From contig JACRJA010000069.1 in the NCBI GenBank assembly GCA_016235745.1, positions 32,113 to 96,112 of the forward strand: a DNA stretch of 64,000 bases, given 5' to 3'. This DNA is from Rhodocyclales bacterium. GTDB taxonomy: Bacteria > Pseudomonadota > Gammaproteobacteria > Burkholderiales > Rhodocyclaceae. Below are positions 32,353 through 41,933 of this stretch, piece by piece. A program made the position numbers and the translations under genes. The first letter of the stretch is position 1. Each line of letters starts with the position of its first letter. The notes beneath the pieces were generated by a model, which was given only the letters and a program-made list of their open reading frames with translations, did no database searches and was not told where the DNA came from.

Positions 32353-34029
32353 ATGGAAACAATCTGGCTCAAGAGTTATCCGCCGGGCGTGCCGGCGGAA
32401 ATCGACCCCAGCGTCTATGCTTCGCTGGTCGATCTGTTCGAGCGCAGCGTGGCACGCTTCGCCGATCTGCCTGCGTTTACCCACATGGGCAGAACGTTGA
32501 CCTTCCGCGAGGTGGACCGCCTCTCGGCTGCGTTTGCTTCCTTCCTGCAGCATGACCTGGGCCTCGAGCCGGGTGCGCGCGTGGCGCTGATGCTGCCCAA
32601 CGTGCTGCAATATCCGGTGGCGATGTTCGGTATCCTGCGCGCCGGCGGCGTGGTGGTGAATGTCAATCCCCTCTACACGGCGCGCGAGGTGTCGCATCAG
32701 CTGCGTGACGCCGGCGCCGAGGCCATCGTCGTGCTGGAGAACTTCGCCCATACGCTCGACGAGGTGCCGGAAGTGCGCTCAATGAAGGCGGTGGTGGTTG
32801 CCTCGCTGGGAGAGATGCTGGGGGCGCCGCGCTCTTGGGCGGTCGATTTCGTCGTGCGGCGGGTGAAGAAGATGGTGCCGCCGTGGCGTCTGCCGGGGCA
32901 TCGGCGCTGGAACGAGGTTTTGCGCCGCGGGGCGGAGCGACCGATGATGCGCGTCGAATCGGGGCTGGAAGACATCGCCTTCCTGCAATATACCGGCGGG
33001 ACCACGGGGGTGGCCAAAGGCGCGGTGTTGCTGCATCGCAATCTCATCGCCAACGTGCTGCAGGCTAGCGCCTGGGTGGCTTCGGTGCTGCGCGAGGGGC
33101 AGGAGCGGGTGGTCACCGCCTTGCCGCTCTATCACATTTTCGCGCTCACCGCCAACTGTCTCGTCTTCTTCCGCTTGGGCGGGCACAACCCGCTCATCAC
33201 CAATCCGCGCGACCTCGACGGCCTCGTGCGGGAACTGGCCAGGTGGCCGTTTACGGCCATTACCGGCGTCAATACCCTCTTCAACGCCTTGGTGCACCAT
33301 CCCGGGTTTGCCAAACTCGATTTCTCCCCGCTCAAACTCACCCTGGGCGGCGGCATGGCCGTGCAGCAGGCGGTGGCGCAGAAGTGGCAGAAGCTCACCG
33401 GCCGGCCGCTGCTCGAAGCCTATGGCTTGACCGAGACTTCTCCGGCGGTGACGATCAACCCGCTGGATCTGCCGGCGTTCAACCATTCGATCGGCCTGCC
33501 GCTGCCGTCCACGGACGTGAGTCTGCGCGACGACGCCGGCGCCGAGGTGCCGCTGGGCGAGGCGGGCGAGTTGTGCGTGCGCGGGCCGCAGGTGATGCGC
33601 GAATACTGGAACCGCCCGGACGAGACGGCCAAGGTGTTCTTCCCCGACGGGTTCCTGCGCACAGGGGATGTGGCGCGCATGGACGAACGCGGTTTTCTCT
33701 ATATCGTCGATCGCAAGAAGGACATGATCCTGGTGTCGGGCTTCAACGTCTACCCCAACGAGGTCGAGGACGTGATCGCGCTGCATCCCGGTGTGCTGGA
33801 GGTGGCGGTGGTGGGCGTGCCCGACGAGCGCAGCGGCGAGGCGGTGAAAGCCTACGTGGTGCGCCGCGACCCTGCGCTCGACGCCGAAGCGATCCGGCAA
33901 TGGTGCCACGAGCGGCTCACGCCCTACAAGGTGCCGCACCACGTCGAATTCCGCGAGGAATTGCCCAAGACGCAGGTGGGCAAGATCCTGCGCCGCGCCC
34001 TGCGCGCGAAGGCGCAGCGGCAGGGGTGA
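32353..34029 (+). CDS. fadD: Long-chain fatty acid:CoA ligase (FadD-like)
   Basis: This enzyme activates fatty acids to acyl-CoA through an acyl-AMP intermediate. The 558-residue protein belongs to the ANL superfamily: the AMP-binding signature YTGGTTGVAKGA lies in the middle, then YGLTETSP, and the C-terminal domain motif DRKKDMILVSGFNVYPNE followed by the catalytic lysine in LPKTQVGKILRRAL. Length and motif match FadD. The ATG at 32353 has an ideal GGAGGAG ribosome-binding site. The precise chain-length preference is not readable from sequence. Confidence 0.92.
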   Translation: METIWLKSYPPGVPAEIDPSVYASLVDLFERSVARFADLPAFTHMGRTLTFREVDRLSAAFASFLQHDLGLEPGARVALMLPNVLQYPVAMFGILRAGGVVVNVNPLYTAREVSHQLRDAGAEAIVVLENFAHTLDEVPEVRSMKAVVVASLGEMLGAPRSWAVDFVVRRVKKMVPPWRLPGHRRWNEVLRRGAERPMMRVESGLEDIAFLQYTGGTTGVAKGAVLLHRNLIANVLQASAWVASVLREGQERVVTALPLYHIFALTANCLVFFRLGGHNPLITNPRDLDGLVRELARWPFTAITGVNTLFNALVHHPGFAKLDFSPLKLTLGGGMAVQQAVAQKWQKLTGRPLLEAYGLTETSPAVTINPLDLPAFNHSIGLPLPSTDVSLRDDAGAEVPLGEAGELCVRGPQVMREYWNRPDETAKVFFPDGFLRTGDVARMDERGFLYIVDRKKDMILVSGFNVYPNEVEDVIALHPGVLEVAVVGVPDERSGEAVKAYVVRRDPALDAEAIRQWCHERLTPYKVPHHVEFREELPKTQVGKILRRALRAKAQRQG

Positions 34030-34038
34030 AAAAACCGC

Positions 34039-34067
34039 TTGTCAGCGACCGGATTTCATGTTTTACT
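34039..34067 (+). promoter_or_regulatory. Candidate promoter of the ilvBN leader
   Basis: TTGTCA (34039-34044) and TTTACT (34062-34067) are spaced by 17 bases, right after the acyl-CoA ligase stop. The implied transcript start near 34074 puts the leader peptide at the very 5' end of the mRNA, as in classical attenuators. Confidence 0.5.
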
Positions 34068-34097
34068 TTTACTTGTGAGTCGAGTCGGAGTGCCTTG

Positions 34098-34178
34098 GTG
34101 ATCCGTTTCCCCCTTTCCCTGGCCGTGCTGCTGGTCGTACGCGTAGGCGTAGGGCAGCGTGCGCCCCGGAGGGACTGA
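34098..34178 (+). CDS. Predicted ilvBN leader peptide (attenuator peptide)
   Basis: This 26-codon frame begins with GTG (or TTG one codon earlier) 7 bases after a GGAG ribosome-binding site and ends in TGA. Besides the start codon, ten of its residues are Val, Leu or Ile, nine of them before and within the core LAVLLVVRVGVG at residues 8-19. The last codons (residues 23-26, PRRD) coincide with the 5' half of the predicted antiterminator. It is the size and composition of branched-chain operon leaders such as E. coli ivbL. It was found by eye because it is too short for normal gene calling. Family assignment to ilv control is inference from composition, place and the flanking RNA structures. 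Confidence 0.75.
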   Translation: MIRFPLSLAVLLVVRVGVGQRAPRRD

Positions 34179-34223
34179 AGCCGGATCCGACCGTACTACC
34201 GATTCGAACCCGACCCCCTCCGG
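34166..34223 (+). promoter_or_regulatory. Predicted antiterminator pairing of the ilvBN attenuator
   Basis: CCGGAGGG (34166-34173) is the exact complement of CCCTCCGG (34216-34223). The second arm overlaps the left arm of the terminator at 34213-34220, so the two structures exclude each other. A ribosome stalled on the Val/Leu codons would leave the first arm free and favour antitermination; a ribosome reaching the stop would cover it. Confidence 0.65.
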
Positions 34224-34254
34224 AGCCAGTCTCCCGAGGGGGTTTTCGTTTTTT
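34213..34254 (+). terminator. Intrinsic terminator (attenuator) ahead of ilvB
   Basis: ACCCCCTC (34213-34220) pairs with GAGGGGGT (34236-34243), followed by TTTTCGTTTTTT. It lies between the leader peptide and ilvB, 22 bases before the ilvB start, where a constitutive terminator would make no sense, hence the attenuator reading. Confidence 0.8.
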
Positions 34255-34275
34255 CCGGCAACGAGGAGTAGGGCG

Positions 34276-35943
34276 ATGATGACGATGACCGGCGCCGAAT
34301 TGATCGTGCGCTTGTTGGAACAGCAGGGGATAGAGACGGTCGTGGGCATTCCCGGCGGGGCGATCCTGCCGCTCTACGATGCGCTGAGCCAGTCGAAGAC
34401 CCTCCGGCACGTGCTCGCGCGTCACGAGCAGGGGGCGGGCTTCATGGCGCAGGGCATGGCGCGGGTGACGGGCAGGCCGGCGGTGTGTTTCGCTTCGAGC
34501 GGCCCCGGGGCGACGAACCTGGTGACGGCGATCGCCGATGCGCGGCTCGATTCCATTCCCTTGGTGGCGATCACCGGACAGGTGCCGCTGGCCATGATCG
34601 GCACCGACGCCTTCCAGGAAGTCGACATCTACGGCATGACCATCCCCATCACCAAGCACAATTTCCTCGTGCGCTCGGCCGCCGAGCTGTTGGAGGTGAT
34701 TCCGCAGGCGTTTCGCCTCGCCATGTCCGGGCGCCCGGGGCCGGTGCTGGTGGACGTGCCCAAGGACGTGCAGAACCAGCTCGTCACCTTCGAGCGACTG
34801 CCTGCGCCGGCCGTGCCCGATCCCTTGCCGCCGCTCGACGAGGCGGCGATCGCGGCGGCGGCGCGCTTGATCGACGAGGCCGAGCGCCCGGTGCTCTACC
34901 TGGGCGGCGGAGTGATCCATGCCGATGCGGCCCCGCTCGCCGTGACCTTGGCCGAGCAGACCTCGATGCCCACCACCATGACGCTGATGGCGCTGGGGGC
35001 GATGCCGGTCGATCATCCGCTCTCGCTGGGGATGCTGGGCATGCACGGAGCCCGCTATACCAATTTTGCCTTGCAGGAGGCGGACCTCTTGGTGTGCGTC
35101 GGGGCGCGCTTCGACGACCGGGCCATCGGCAAGGCGTCGCAGTTCTGCCCGCAGGCGAAAGTGATCCACATCGACATCGACCGGGCGGAACTGGGGAAGA
35201 TCCGCCGCCCCGAGGTGGCGATCCACGGTGACGTCAAGGCGGTGCTGCAGGCGCTGCTGCCCCGGGTGCGGGCCCAGCTGCGCAAGCGCTGGCTGAGTCA
35301 CGTGGCCGGCCTGAAGTCGCGCTTTCCCTTGGTGCTGGAGGGGCGCGAGGATCCGCGCAGCCACTACGGCCTGGTTCAGGCGGTGGCCAAGGCGCTCGAT
35401 GACGAGGCGGTGGTGGTCACCGACGTCGGCCAGCACCAGATGTGGGTGGCGCAGGCCTATCCGCTGCGCCGGCCGCGGCAGTGGCTCACCTCCGGCGGGT
35501 TGGGCACGATGGGCTTCGGGCTGCCGGCAGCGATCGGCGCTGCGCTCGCCGAGCCCGAGCGCACGGTGGTGTGCTTCACCGGCGATGGCAGCCTCAAGAT
35601 GAACATCCAGGAGATGGCCACGCTCGCCGAGGAAGGGGGCAAGGTCAAGATCGTGCTGATGAACAACCAGTCGCTGGGGCTCGTCTATCAGCAGCAGAAT
35701 CTCTTCTATGGCAAGCGCGTGATCGCCTCGAACTACGGCCGGCCGACGGATTTCGTCAAGATCGCCGAAGGGTTCGGGCTGGAGGCGCTCGATCTGGATC
35801 GCAGCGCGCATCCCGAGGCCGATCTGGCGGCGATCCTGCGCCGGCCCAGTTCGGCGTTGATCCATTGCTCGATCGAGCGCGAGCGCTTCGTCTATCCCAT
35901 GGTGCCGCCGGGTGTCGCCAATACCGAGATGATCGAGGGCTGA
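34276..35943 (+). CDS. ilvB: Acetolactate synthase large subunit
   Basis: This thiamine diphosphate and FAD enzyme makes acetolactate or acetohydroxybutyrate, the first common step to valine, leucine and isoleucine. The 555-residue protein has the N-terminal catalytic glutamate in ARHEQGAGFMAQG, the FAD domain, and the ThDP-binding GDGSLKMNIQEMATLAEEG in the C-terminal third. The ATG at 34276 has AGGAG before it; an upstream extension through the attenuator is open but not credible. ilvN follows by 12 bases. The attenuator in front suggests control by charged branched-chain tRNAs. Confidence 0.96.
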   Translation: MMTMTGAELIVRLLEQQGIETVVGIPGGAILPLYDALSQSKTLRHVLARHEQGAGFMAQGMARVTGRPAVCFASSGPGATNLVTAIADARLDSIPLVAITGQVPLAMIGTDAFQEVDIYGMTIPITKHNFLVRSAAELLEVIPQAFRLAMSGRPGPVLVDVPKDVQNQLVTFERLPAPAVPDPLPPLDEAAIAAAARLIDEAERPVLYLGGGVIHADAAPLAVTLAEQTSMPTTMTLMALGAMPVDHPLSLGMLGMHGARYTNFALQEADLLVCVGARFDDRAIGKASQFCPQAKVIHIDIDRAELGKIRRPEVAIHGDVKAVLQALLPRVRAQLRKRWLSHVAGLKSRFPLVLEGREDPRSHYGLVQAVAKALDDEAVVVTDVGQHQMWVAQAYPLRRPRQWLTSGGLGTMGFGLPAAIGAALAEPERTVVCFTGDGSLKMNIQEMATLAEEGGKVKIVLMNNQSLGLVYQQQNLFYGKRVIASNYGRPTDFVKIAEGFGLEALDLDRSAHPEADLAAILRRPSSALIHCSIERERFVYPMVPPGVANTEMIEG

Positions 35944-35955
35944 CAGGAGAGGAAG

Positions 35956-36270
35956 ATGATCGAACAAGTGGCCGAACCGCTGCCCACGAGCGGCTTCGAG
36001 AAAGTGGTGCTGGAGCTGGAGGTCAACAACCATCCCGGCGTGATGAGCCACGTCTGCGGGCTCTTTGCGCGGCGCGCCTTCAACGTGGAAGGGATCCTGT
36101 GCATGCCGCTGCCCGACGGGCGGCACAGCCGCATCTGGCTCACCGTCTTCGCCGACCAGCGGCTGGAGCAACTCGTCCGCCAGCTCGAGCGTCTCGTCGA
36201 CGTGCTGGCCGTGCGCCGCCACGGGGCCGATCACGAGGTGTTCGTGCAGCTGGAGCGCTTCTTCCAGTGA
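35956..36270 (+). CDS. ilvN: Acetolactate synthase small (regulatory) subunit
   Basis: The small subunit stabilises the large one and gives feedback inhibition by valine. At 104 residues it is of the short IlvN kind, essentially one ACT domain (VVLELEVNNHPGVMSHVCGLFARRAFNVEGI) without the second C-terminal domain found in the longer IlvH (about 160 residues). Together with the leader peptide upstream the locus resembles enteric ivbL-ilvBN rather than the usual betaproteobacterial ilvIHC. Its ribosome-binding site is AGGAGAGGA. Confidence 0.9.
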   Translation: MIEQVAEPLPTSGFEKVVLELEVNNHPGVMSHVCGLFARRAFNVEGILCMPLPDGRHSRIWLTVFADQRLEQLVRQLERLVDVLAVRRHGADHEVFVQLERFFQ

Positions 36271-36291
36271 GGCGGGCTCGTGTGGGGCGCA

Positions 36292-36318
36292 TGCTAAACT
36301 CGTGCCTTTGCGCACGAG
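36292..36318 (+). promoter_or_regulatory. Candidate extended -10 and hairpin ahead of aroC
   Basis: TGCTAAACT at 36292-36300 has the extended -10 shape. It overlaps a 7-bp hairpin, CTCGTGC (36299-36305) with GCACGAG (36312-36318), loop CTTTGC, lacking a T run. aroC may thus have its own promoter or read through from ilvN. Confidence 0.35.
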
Positions 36319-36332
36319 CGACAGGGTGAGCA

Positions 36333-37463
36333 ATGGCGGGTAACACCTTCGGCACAGTGTTCACGGTGACTTCCTTCGGTGAGTCGCACGGGCCGGCGAT
36401 CGGCTGCGTGGTCGACGGCTGCCCGCCGGGCCTGGCGCTCACCGAGGCCGACATCCAGCGCGAGCTCGACCGGCGCAAGCCCGGTACCTCGCGCCACGTC
36501 ACCCAGCGGCGCGAGCCCGACACCGTCGAGATCCTCTCGGGCGTCTACGAGGGCATGACGACGGGCACGCCCATCGCCTTGCTCATCCGCAACGTCGACC
36601 AGCGCTCCAAGGATTACGGCAACCTCGTGCAGACCTTCCGCCCGGGGCATGCCGACTACGCCTACACCATGAAATACGGCCGGCGCGATCCGCGCGGCGG
36701 GGGGCGCTCTTCGGCGCGCGAGACGGCGGTGCGGGTGGCCGCCGGGGCGATCGCCAAGAAGTGGCTGCGCGAGCGCCACGGCGTGGCGATCCGCGGCTTC
36801 ATGGCCCAGCTGGGGCCGATCGAGATCCCCTTCGTTTCCTGGGAGCACGTGGAGCAGAACCCATTCTTCGCGCCGAATCTCGAGTTGGTGCCGGAGCTCG
36901 AGCGCTTCATGGACGCGCTGCGCAAGGCCGGCGACTCGGTCGGGGCCAGGCTCACCGTGGTGGCCCGCGGCGTGCCCCCCGGCTGGGGGGAGCCGGTGTT
37001 CGGGCGGCTCGATGCCGAGATCGCCGCGGCGATGATGAGCATCAACGCCGTCAAGGGTGTGGAGATCGGCGACGGGTTCGCCGTCGTGACCCAGCGCGGC
37101 AGCGAGCATGGCGACGAGCTCACGCCGCAGGGATTCCTGTCGAACCACGCCGGCGGCATCGTGGGGGGCATCAGCACGGGGCAGGACGTGGTCGTGCATC
37201 TGGCGGTGAAGCCCACCTCCAGCATCCGGCTCGAACGCCGTTCGATCGATCTGACCGGGGCGCCGACCCTGGTGGCCACGCACGGACGGCACGACCCCTG
37301 CGTGGGGATTCGCGCCACGCCCATCGCCGAGGCCATGCTCGCCCTGGTGCTGATGGACCAGGCGTTGCGCCATCGGGCGCAGTGCGGCGACGTGCTGCCG
37401 CCGCTTTCCCCCATTCCGGCTGCGGCACCCGGCGGCGCCGGATCGATTCTCCCGTCTTTTTGA
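36333..37463 (+). CDS. aroC: Chorismate synthase AroC
   Basis: AroC converts EPSP to chorismate with reduced FMN, ending the shikimate pathway. The 376-residue product starts with [24 protein letters not shown], cited here for its FGESHG core, and contains [14 protein letters not shown] and GRSSARETA, the chorismate synthase signatures. The 36-base upstream region holds only the candidate promoter. It supplies the precursor used by the trp genes further right. Confidence 0.97.
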   Translation: MAGNTFGTVFTVTSFGESHGPAIGCVVDGCPPGLALTEADIQRELDRRKPGTSRHVTQRREPDTVEILSGVYEGMTTGTPIALLIRNVDQRSKDYGNLVQTFRPGHADYAYTMKYGRRDPRGGGRSSARETAVRVAAGAIAKKWLRERHGVAIRGFMAQLGPIEIPFVSWEHVEQNPFFAPNLELVPELERFMDALRKAGDSVGARLTVVARGVPPGWGEPVFGRLDAEIAAAMMSINAVKGVEIGDGFAVVTQRGSEHGDELTPQGFLSNHAGGIVGGISTGQDVVVHLAVKPTSSIRLERRSIDLTGAPTLVATHGRHDPCVGIRATPIAEAMLALVLMDQALRHRAQCGDVLPPLSPIPAAAPGGAGSILPSF

Positions 37464-37571
37464 CTGGATGCGTTGTTGCTGCCGCGCTACGCCATGGTGT
37501 TGGCGTTGATGACGAGGTTATGAAATAATTACGCGCCGTGGGTGGCGCCATTGACCCGGAGAGAACGTTCG

Positions 37572-38993
37572 ATGAACCACAAGACCTTGTATGACAAATT
37601 GTGGGACGCGCATCTGGTGCGCCAGGAGCCCGACGGCACCGCCCTCATCTACATCGACCGCCACCTGATCCACGAGGTGACGAGCCCGCAGGCGTTCGAA
37701 GGCTTGCGTCTGGCGGGGCGCAAGCCCTGGCGGACGGGCTCCATCGTCGCCACGGCCGATCACAACGTGCCCACCGATCCCGGCGAGGCCGAGATCCGCG
37801 ATCCCATCTCGCGCGAGCAGGTGGTCACGCTCGACCAGAACATCCGCGCCTTCGGGGCGCTGCGCTATTTTCCCTTCCACGATCCGCGCCAGGGCATCGT
37901 GCACGTCATCGGCCCGGAGAGCGGGGCGACGCTTCCTGGCATGACCGTGGTGTGCGGCGACTCGCACACCTCCACCCACGGGGCCTTTGCCTGCCTCGCC
38001 CACGGCATCGGCACTTCCGAAGTCGAGCACGTGCTCGCCACCCAGTGCCTCATCCAGAAGAAAGCCAAGAACATGCGCGTGCGCGTCGACGGCAGCCTGC
38101 CGCCCGGCGTCTACGCCAAGGACGTGATCCTGGCCATCATCGGCCGCATCGGCACCGCCGGCGGCACGGGGCACGCCATCGAATTCGCCGGCGAGGCGAT
38201 CCGCTCGCTCTCCATGGAAGGGCGCATGACGGTGTGCAACATGGCGATCGAGGCCGGCGCGCGCGTGGGCATGGTCGCGGTCGACGACAAGACCATCGAC
38301 TACTTCCGCGACAAGCCGCTCGCGCCCAAGGGGGCGCTGTGGGAGCAGGCGGTCGAATACTGGCGCACCCTCGTCTCCGATCCCGCGGCCCGGTTCGACC
38401 GCGAGGTGCTGCTCGATGCCTCCACCCTCAAGCCGCAGGTGACCTGGGGCACTTCGCCGGAGATGGTCACCGACATCGACGGCCGCGTGCCCGATCCGGC
38501 CTCCTTCGCCGATCCGGTCAAGCGGGATGCCGCCGAGCGGGCGCTCGCCTACATGGGGCTGGAGCCGGGCACGCCGATCAGCCAGATCCGCGTCGACCAG
38601 GTCTTCATCGGCTCGTGCACCAATTCCCGCATCGAGGATCTGCGCGCGGCCGCCGCCGTGGTGCGCGGGCGCAAGAAGGCGGCCAACGTCAAGCGCGTGC
38701 TGGTGGTGCCCGGCTCGGGCCTGGTGAAGAAGCAGGCCGAGGAAGAGGGGCTGCACCGCATCTTCATCGAAGCCGGCTTCGAGTGGCGCGACCCGGGCTG
38801 CTCCATGTGCCTGGCGATGAACGCCGATCGCCTCGAACCCGGTGAGCGCTGCGCTTCGACCTCCAACCGCAACTTCGAAGGCCGCCAGGGCGCGGGCGGG
38901 CGCACGCACCTCGTGAGCCCGGCCATGGCCGCCGCCGCCGCGATCGCCGGACGCTTCGCCGACGTGCGCGAACTGCTGCCGGCCTCCGTCTGA
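37572..38993 (+). CDS. leuC: 3-isopropylmalate dehydratase large subunit
   Basis: LeuC and LeuD together isomerise 2-isopropylmalate to 3-isopropylmalate. The 473-residue large subunit belongs to the aconitase family and keeps the three 4Fe-4S cysteines, one in [14 protein letters not shown] and two in [11 protein letters not shown], plus [12 protein letters not shown]. The ATG at 37572 gives the conserved [14 protein letters not shown] and has GGAGAGAA upstream. The 108 bases before it carry no strong promoter that I can defend. Confidence 0.97.
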   Translation: MNHKTLYDKLWDAHLVRQEPDGTALIYIDRHLIHEVTSPQAFEGLRLAGRKPWRTGSIVATADHNVPTDPGEAEIRDPISREQVVTLDQNIRAFGALRYFPFHDPRQGIVHVIGPESGATLPGMTVVCGDSHTSTHGAFACLAHGIGTSEVEHVLATQCLIQKKAKNMRVRVDGSLPPGVYAKDVILAIIGRIGTAGGTGHAIEFAGEAIRSLSMEGRMTVCNMAIEAGARVGMVAVDDKTIDYFRDKPLAPKGALWEQAVEYWRTLVSDPAARFDREVLLDASTLKPQVTWGTSPEMVTDIDGRVPDPASFADPVKRDAAERALAYMGLEPGTPISQIRVDQVFIGSCTNSRIEDLRAAAAVVRGRKKAANVKRVLVVPGSGLVKKQAEEEGLHRIFIEAGFEWRDPGCSMCLAMNADRLEPGERCASTSNRNFEGRQGAGGRTHLVSPAMAAAAAIAGRFADVRELLPASV

Positions 38994-39012
38994 GACCCGA
39001 GAGAGACACGAC

Positions 39013-39666
39013 ATGGAACCCTTCATCCGCCTCGACGCCCTGGTCGCTCCGCTCGACCGGGCCAACGTCGACACCGACGCCATCATCCCCAAGCAATTCC
39101 TCAAGTCCATCCACCGCAGCGGCTTCGGCCCCTACCTCTTCGACGCGTGGCGCTACCTCGACCGCGGCGAACCGGGCATGGACTGTAGCAAGCGGCCGCG
39201 GAACCCCGACTTCGTGCTCAACCAGCCGCGCTACCAGGGAGCGCAGATCCTGTTCGTGCGCGAGAACTTCGGCTGCGGCAGCTCGCGTGAGCACGCGCCC
39301 TGGGCTTTGCTCGATGATGGCTTTCGCGCTCTGATCGGCCCGAGTTTCGCCGACATCTTCTACAACAACTGCTTCAAGAACGGGCTGCTGCCCATCGTGC
39401 TGCCGGCCGAGGAAGTCGATCGCCTCTTTGGCGAGTGCGAGGCCACCCCCGGCTACCGCCTGGTGATCGATCTGCCGTCGCAGACCATCACCACGCCCGA
39501 AGGGCGGGTGATCGCCTTCGAGATCGACCCTTTCCGCAAGGAATGCCTGCTCAACGGATGGGACGACATCGGCTTGACGCTGCGCCACGCCGACGAGATC
39601 CGCCGCTTCGAGCAAGACTATCGCGCGCGCCATCCCTATTACTTCGTCGAGGAGCCGGCAGCATGA
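39013..39666 (+). CDS. leuD: 3-isopropylmalate dehydratase small subunit
   Basis: The 217-residue small subunit completes the LeuCD dehydratase. It has the swivel-domain hallmarks [15 protein letters not shown] near the N-terminus and [16 protein letters not shown]. It starts 19 bases after leuC with GAGAGAGA and its stop overlaps the leuB start. Confidence 0.97.
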   Translation: MEPFIRLDALVAPLDRANVDTDAIIPKQFLKSIHRSGFGPYLFDAWRYLDRGEPGMDCSKRPRNPDFVLNQPRYQGAQILFVRENFGCGSSREHAPWALLDDGFRALIGPSFADIFYNNCFKNGLLPIVLPAEEVDRLFGECEATPGYRLVIDLPSQTITTPEGRVIAFEIDPFRKECLLNGWDDIGLTLRHADEIRRFEQDYRARHPYYFVEEPAA

Positions 39667-40724
39667 AGAAACGAGTCTGCGTACTTCCCGGCGACGGCAT
39701 CGGACCCGAGATCGTCGCCGAGGCGGTGAAAGTGCTCGATGCGCTCGCGCTGCCGCTCGAATACGACTACGCCCTCCTGGGCGGGGCGGCGATCGACGCC
39801 ACCGGCGAGCCTTACCCCGAGGCGACGCGCGAGGCGGCGCGGCGGGCCGACGCGGTGCTGCTCGGCGCCGTCGGCGGGCCGAAGTGGGACGAGCTGCCGC
39901 GCGCCCAGCGCCCCGAACGGGGGCTGCTGGGCATCCGCAAAGACCTGGGGCTCTTCGCCAACCTGCGCCCGGCCGTGCTCTTTCCCGAGCTCGCCTCGGC
40001 CTCCACGCTCAAGCCCGAGGTGGTCTCGGGGCTGGACATCGTCATCGTGCGGGAACTGACCGGTGACATCTACTTCGGCGAGCCGCGCGGCATCGAGGTG
40101 CGCGACGGCGAGCGCGTGGGCGTCAACACCATGATCTACCGCGAGAGCGAGATCCGCCGCATCGGGCGCGTGGCTTTCGAGACGGCGCGCCGCCGCAGCA
40201 AGAAGCTGTGCTCGGTCGACAAGATGAACGTGCTCGAGACCACGCAGCTGTGGCGCGACGTGATGAACGAGCTCGCGCCGCATTATCCCGACGTGACTCT
40301 CACGCACCTGCTCGTCGACAACGCGGCGATGCAGCTCGTGCGCGCGCCCAAGCAGTTCGACGTGATCGTCACCGGCAACATGTTCGGCGACATCCTCTCG
40401 GACGAGGCGGCCATGCTCACCGGCTCCATCGGCATGCTGCCTTCGGCGTCGCTCGACGAGCAGGGCAAGGGGCTCTACGAGCCCTGCCACGGTTCGGCAC
40501 CGGACATCGCCGGCCAGGGCGTGGCCAATCCCCTTGCCACCATCCTGTCGGCGGCGATGATGCTGCGCCACAGCTTCGGCTGGGAAGAAGAAGCGGCGCG
40601 CATCGAACGCGCCGTGCGCGCGGTGCTCGGCCAGGGCCTGCGCACGCGCGACCTCTTCGAGCCCGGCACGCGGCTCGTCGGCACCGCCGAAATGGGGGAT
40701 GCGGTGGTCGCAGCGCTGCGCTGA
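39663..40724 (+). CDS. leuB: 3-isopropylmalate dehydrogenase
   Basis: LeuB oxidatively decarboxylates 3-isopropylmalate with NAD. The 353-residue protein shows the N-terminal [14 protein letters not shown], the substrate-binding arginines in NLRPAVLF and [15 protein letters not shown], and the metal-binding [14 protein letters not shown]. The ATGA overlap with leuD suggests coupled translation. The next gene, asd, follows after 27 bases. Confidence 0.97.
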   Translation: MKKRVCVLPGDGIGPEIVAEAVKVLDALALPLEYDYALLGGAAIDATGEPYPEATREAARRADAVLLGAVGGPKWDELPRAQRPERGLLGIRKDLGLFANLRPAVLFPELASASTLKPEVVSGLDIVIVRELTGDIYFGEPRGIEVRDGERVGVNTMIYRESEIRRIGRVAFETARRRSKKLCSVDKMNVLETTQLWRDVMNELAPHYPDVTLTHLLVDNAAMQLVRAPKQFDVIVTGNMFGDILSDEAAMLTGSIGMLPSASLDEQGKGLYEPCHGSAPDIAGQGVANPLATILSAAMMLRHSFGWEEEAARIERAVRAVLGQGLRTRDLFEPGTRLVGTAEMGDAVVAALR

Positions 40725-40751
40725 CAGAAAAAACGAGACGAGGAACGGAAC

Positions 40752-41891
40752 ATGGCAAGGCAACGAGTGGGATTGGTGGGTTGGCGCGGCATGGTCGGCT
40801 CCGTGCTGATGCAGCGCATGGAAGAAGAGAAAGACTTTGCGCTCTTCGAGCCGGTGTATTTCTCCACTTCGGCCGCGGGCAAACCCGCGCCGGGCTTCGG
40901 CGGCGTGACCCCAGCCGAGCCGCTTCAGGATGCCTACGATGTGGAAGCGCTCGCCCGGATGGACGTCGTCCTCACCTGCCAAGGCGGCGACTACACCAAG
41001 GCGGTCTATCCCAAGCTGCGCGCGGCCGGCTGGAAAGGGCACTGGATCGACGCGGCGAGCGCCCTGCGCATGGAACCGCACACGGTGATCGTGCTCGATC
41101 CGGTCAATCGCCCGGTCATCGATGCGGCGCTCGCCAAAGGGGGGCGCGACTGGATCGGCGGTAACTGCACCGTCTCGCTCATGCTGATGGCGCTCGCTGG
41201 GCTCTTTCGCGAGGAGCTCGTCGAGTGGGTCTCGTCGATGACCTACCAGGCGGCTTCCGGTGCCGGGGCGCAGAATATGCGCGAGCTCCTCGAGCAAATG
41301 GGACGGCTCTATCGGGCGGTGGAGCAAGATCTCGCCGATCCGGCCTCGGCCATCCTGGAGATCGACCGCAAGGTGACGGCCGCCCTGCGCGCGCCCGATT
41401 TCCCGACCAAGAATTTCCGCGGCGTGCCGCTTGCCGGCAGCCTCATCCCCTGGATCGACGTGCCGGTCGAGCACGGCCAGTCGAAGGAAGAATGGAAAGG
41501 CGGGGCCGAGTGCAACAAGATCCTCGGCAAACCACCGTTCCGCTCGCCCGGTTCGATTCCCATCGATGGTTTGTGCGTGCGCATCGGCGCCATGCGCTGC
41601 CATTCGCAGGGGCTGACGGTGAAGCTCAAGCGCGACGTGCCGCTCGACGAGATCGAAGCGATCATCGCCGGGGCCAACGAGTGGGTCAAAGTGGTGCCGA
41701 ACGAGCGCGAGGCGAGCGAGCGCGAGCTCACCCCGGCGGCCGTGTCGGGGACCTTGACGGTACCCATCGGGCGTTTGCACAAGCTCGCCATGGGGCCGGA
41801 GTATCTGGGGGCGTTTACGGTAGGCGACCAGCTCCTGTGGGGAGCGGCCGAGCCGTTGCGCCGAATGTTGCGGATCCTGCTGCAAGCCTGA
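40752..41891 (+). CDS. asd: Aspartate-semialdehyde dehydrogenase Asd
   Basis: Asd makes aspartate semialdehyde, branch point to lysine/diaminopimelate, threonine and methionine. The 379-residue protein is of the Gram-negative E. coli type with the active-site cysteine at residue 139 in [13 protein letters not shown], the NADP loop [10 protein letters not shown], and the later [15 protein letters not shown]. It feeds the MurE substrate and the metZ route at the far end of the same run of genes. Confidence 0.97.
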   Translation: MARQRVGLVGWRGMVGSVLMQRMEEEKDFALFEPVYFSTSAAGKPAPGFGGVTPAEPLQDAYDVEALARMDVVLTCQGGDYTKAVYPKLRAAGWKGHWIDAASALRMEPHTVIVLDPVNRPVIDAALAKGGRDWIGGNCTVSLMLMALAGLFREELVEWVSSMTYQAASGAGAQNMRELLEQMGRLYRAVEQDLADPASAILEIDRKVTAALRAPDFPTKNFRGVPLAGSLIPWIDVPVEHGQSKEEWKGGAECNKILGKPPFRSPGSIPIDGLCVRIGAMRCHSQGLTVKLKRDVPLDEIEAIIAGANEWVKVVPNEREASERELTPAAVSGTLTVPIGRLHKLAMGPEYLGAFTVGDQLLWGAAEPLRRMLRILLQA

Positions 41892-41933
41892 GGAGCCGCT
41901 GCAGGATTCGCTGTCGACGAGGGAGCGCAGAAC

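Noticed and set aside
37473..37523. A Leu-rich short frame between aroC and leuC that might be a leu leader peptide
   Set aside because: It has no ribosome-binding site, simply continues the aroC frame after its stop, and the following GCGCC/GGCGC hairpin has no T run. Without terminator or antiterminator it does not qualify as an attenuator, although the high leucine content is suggestive.
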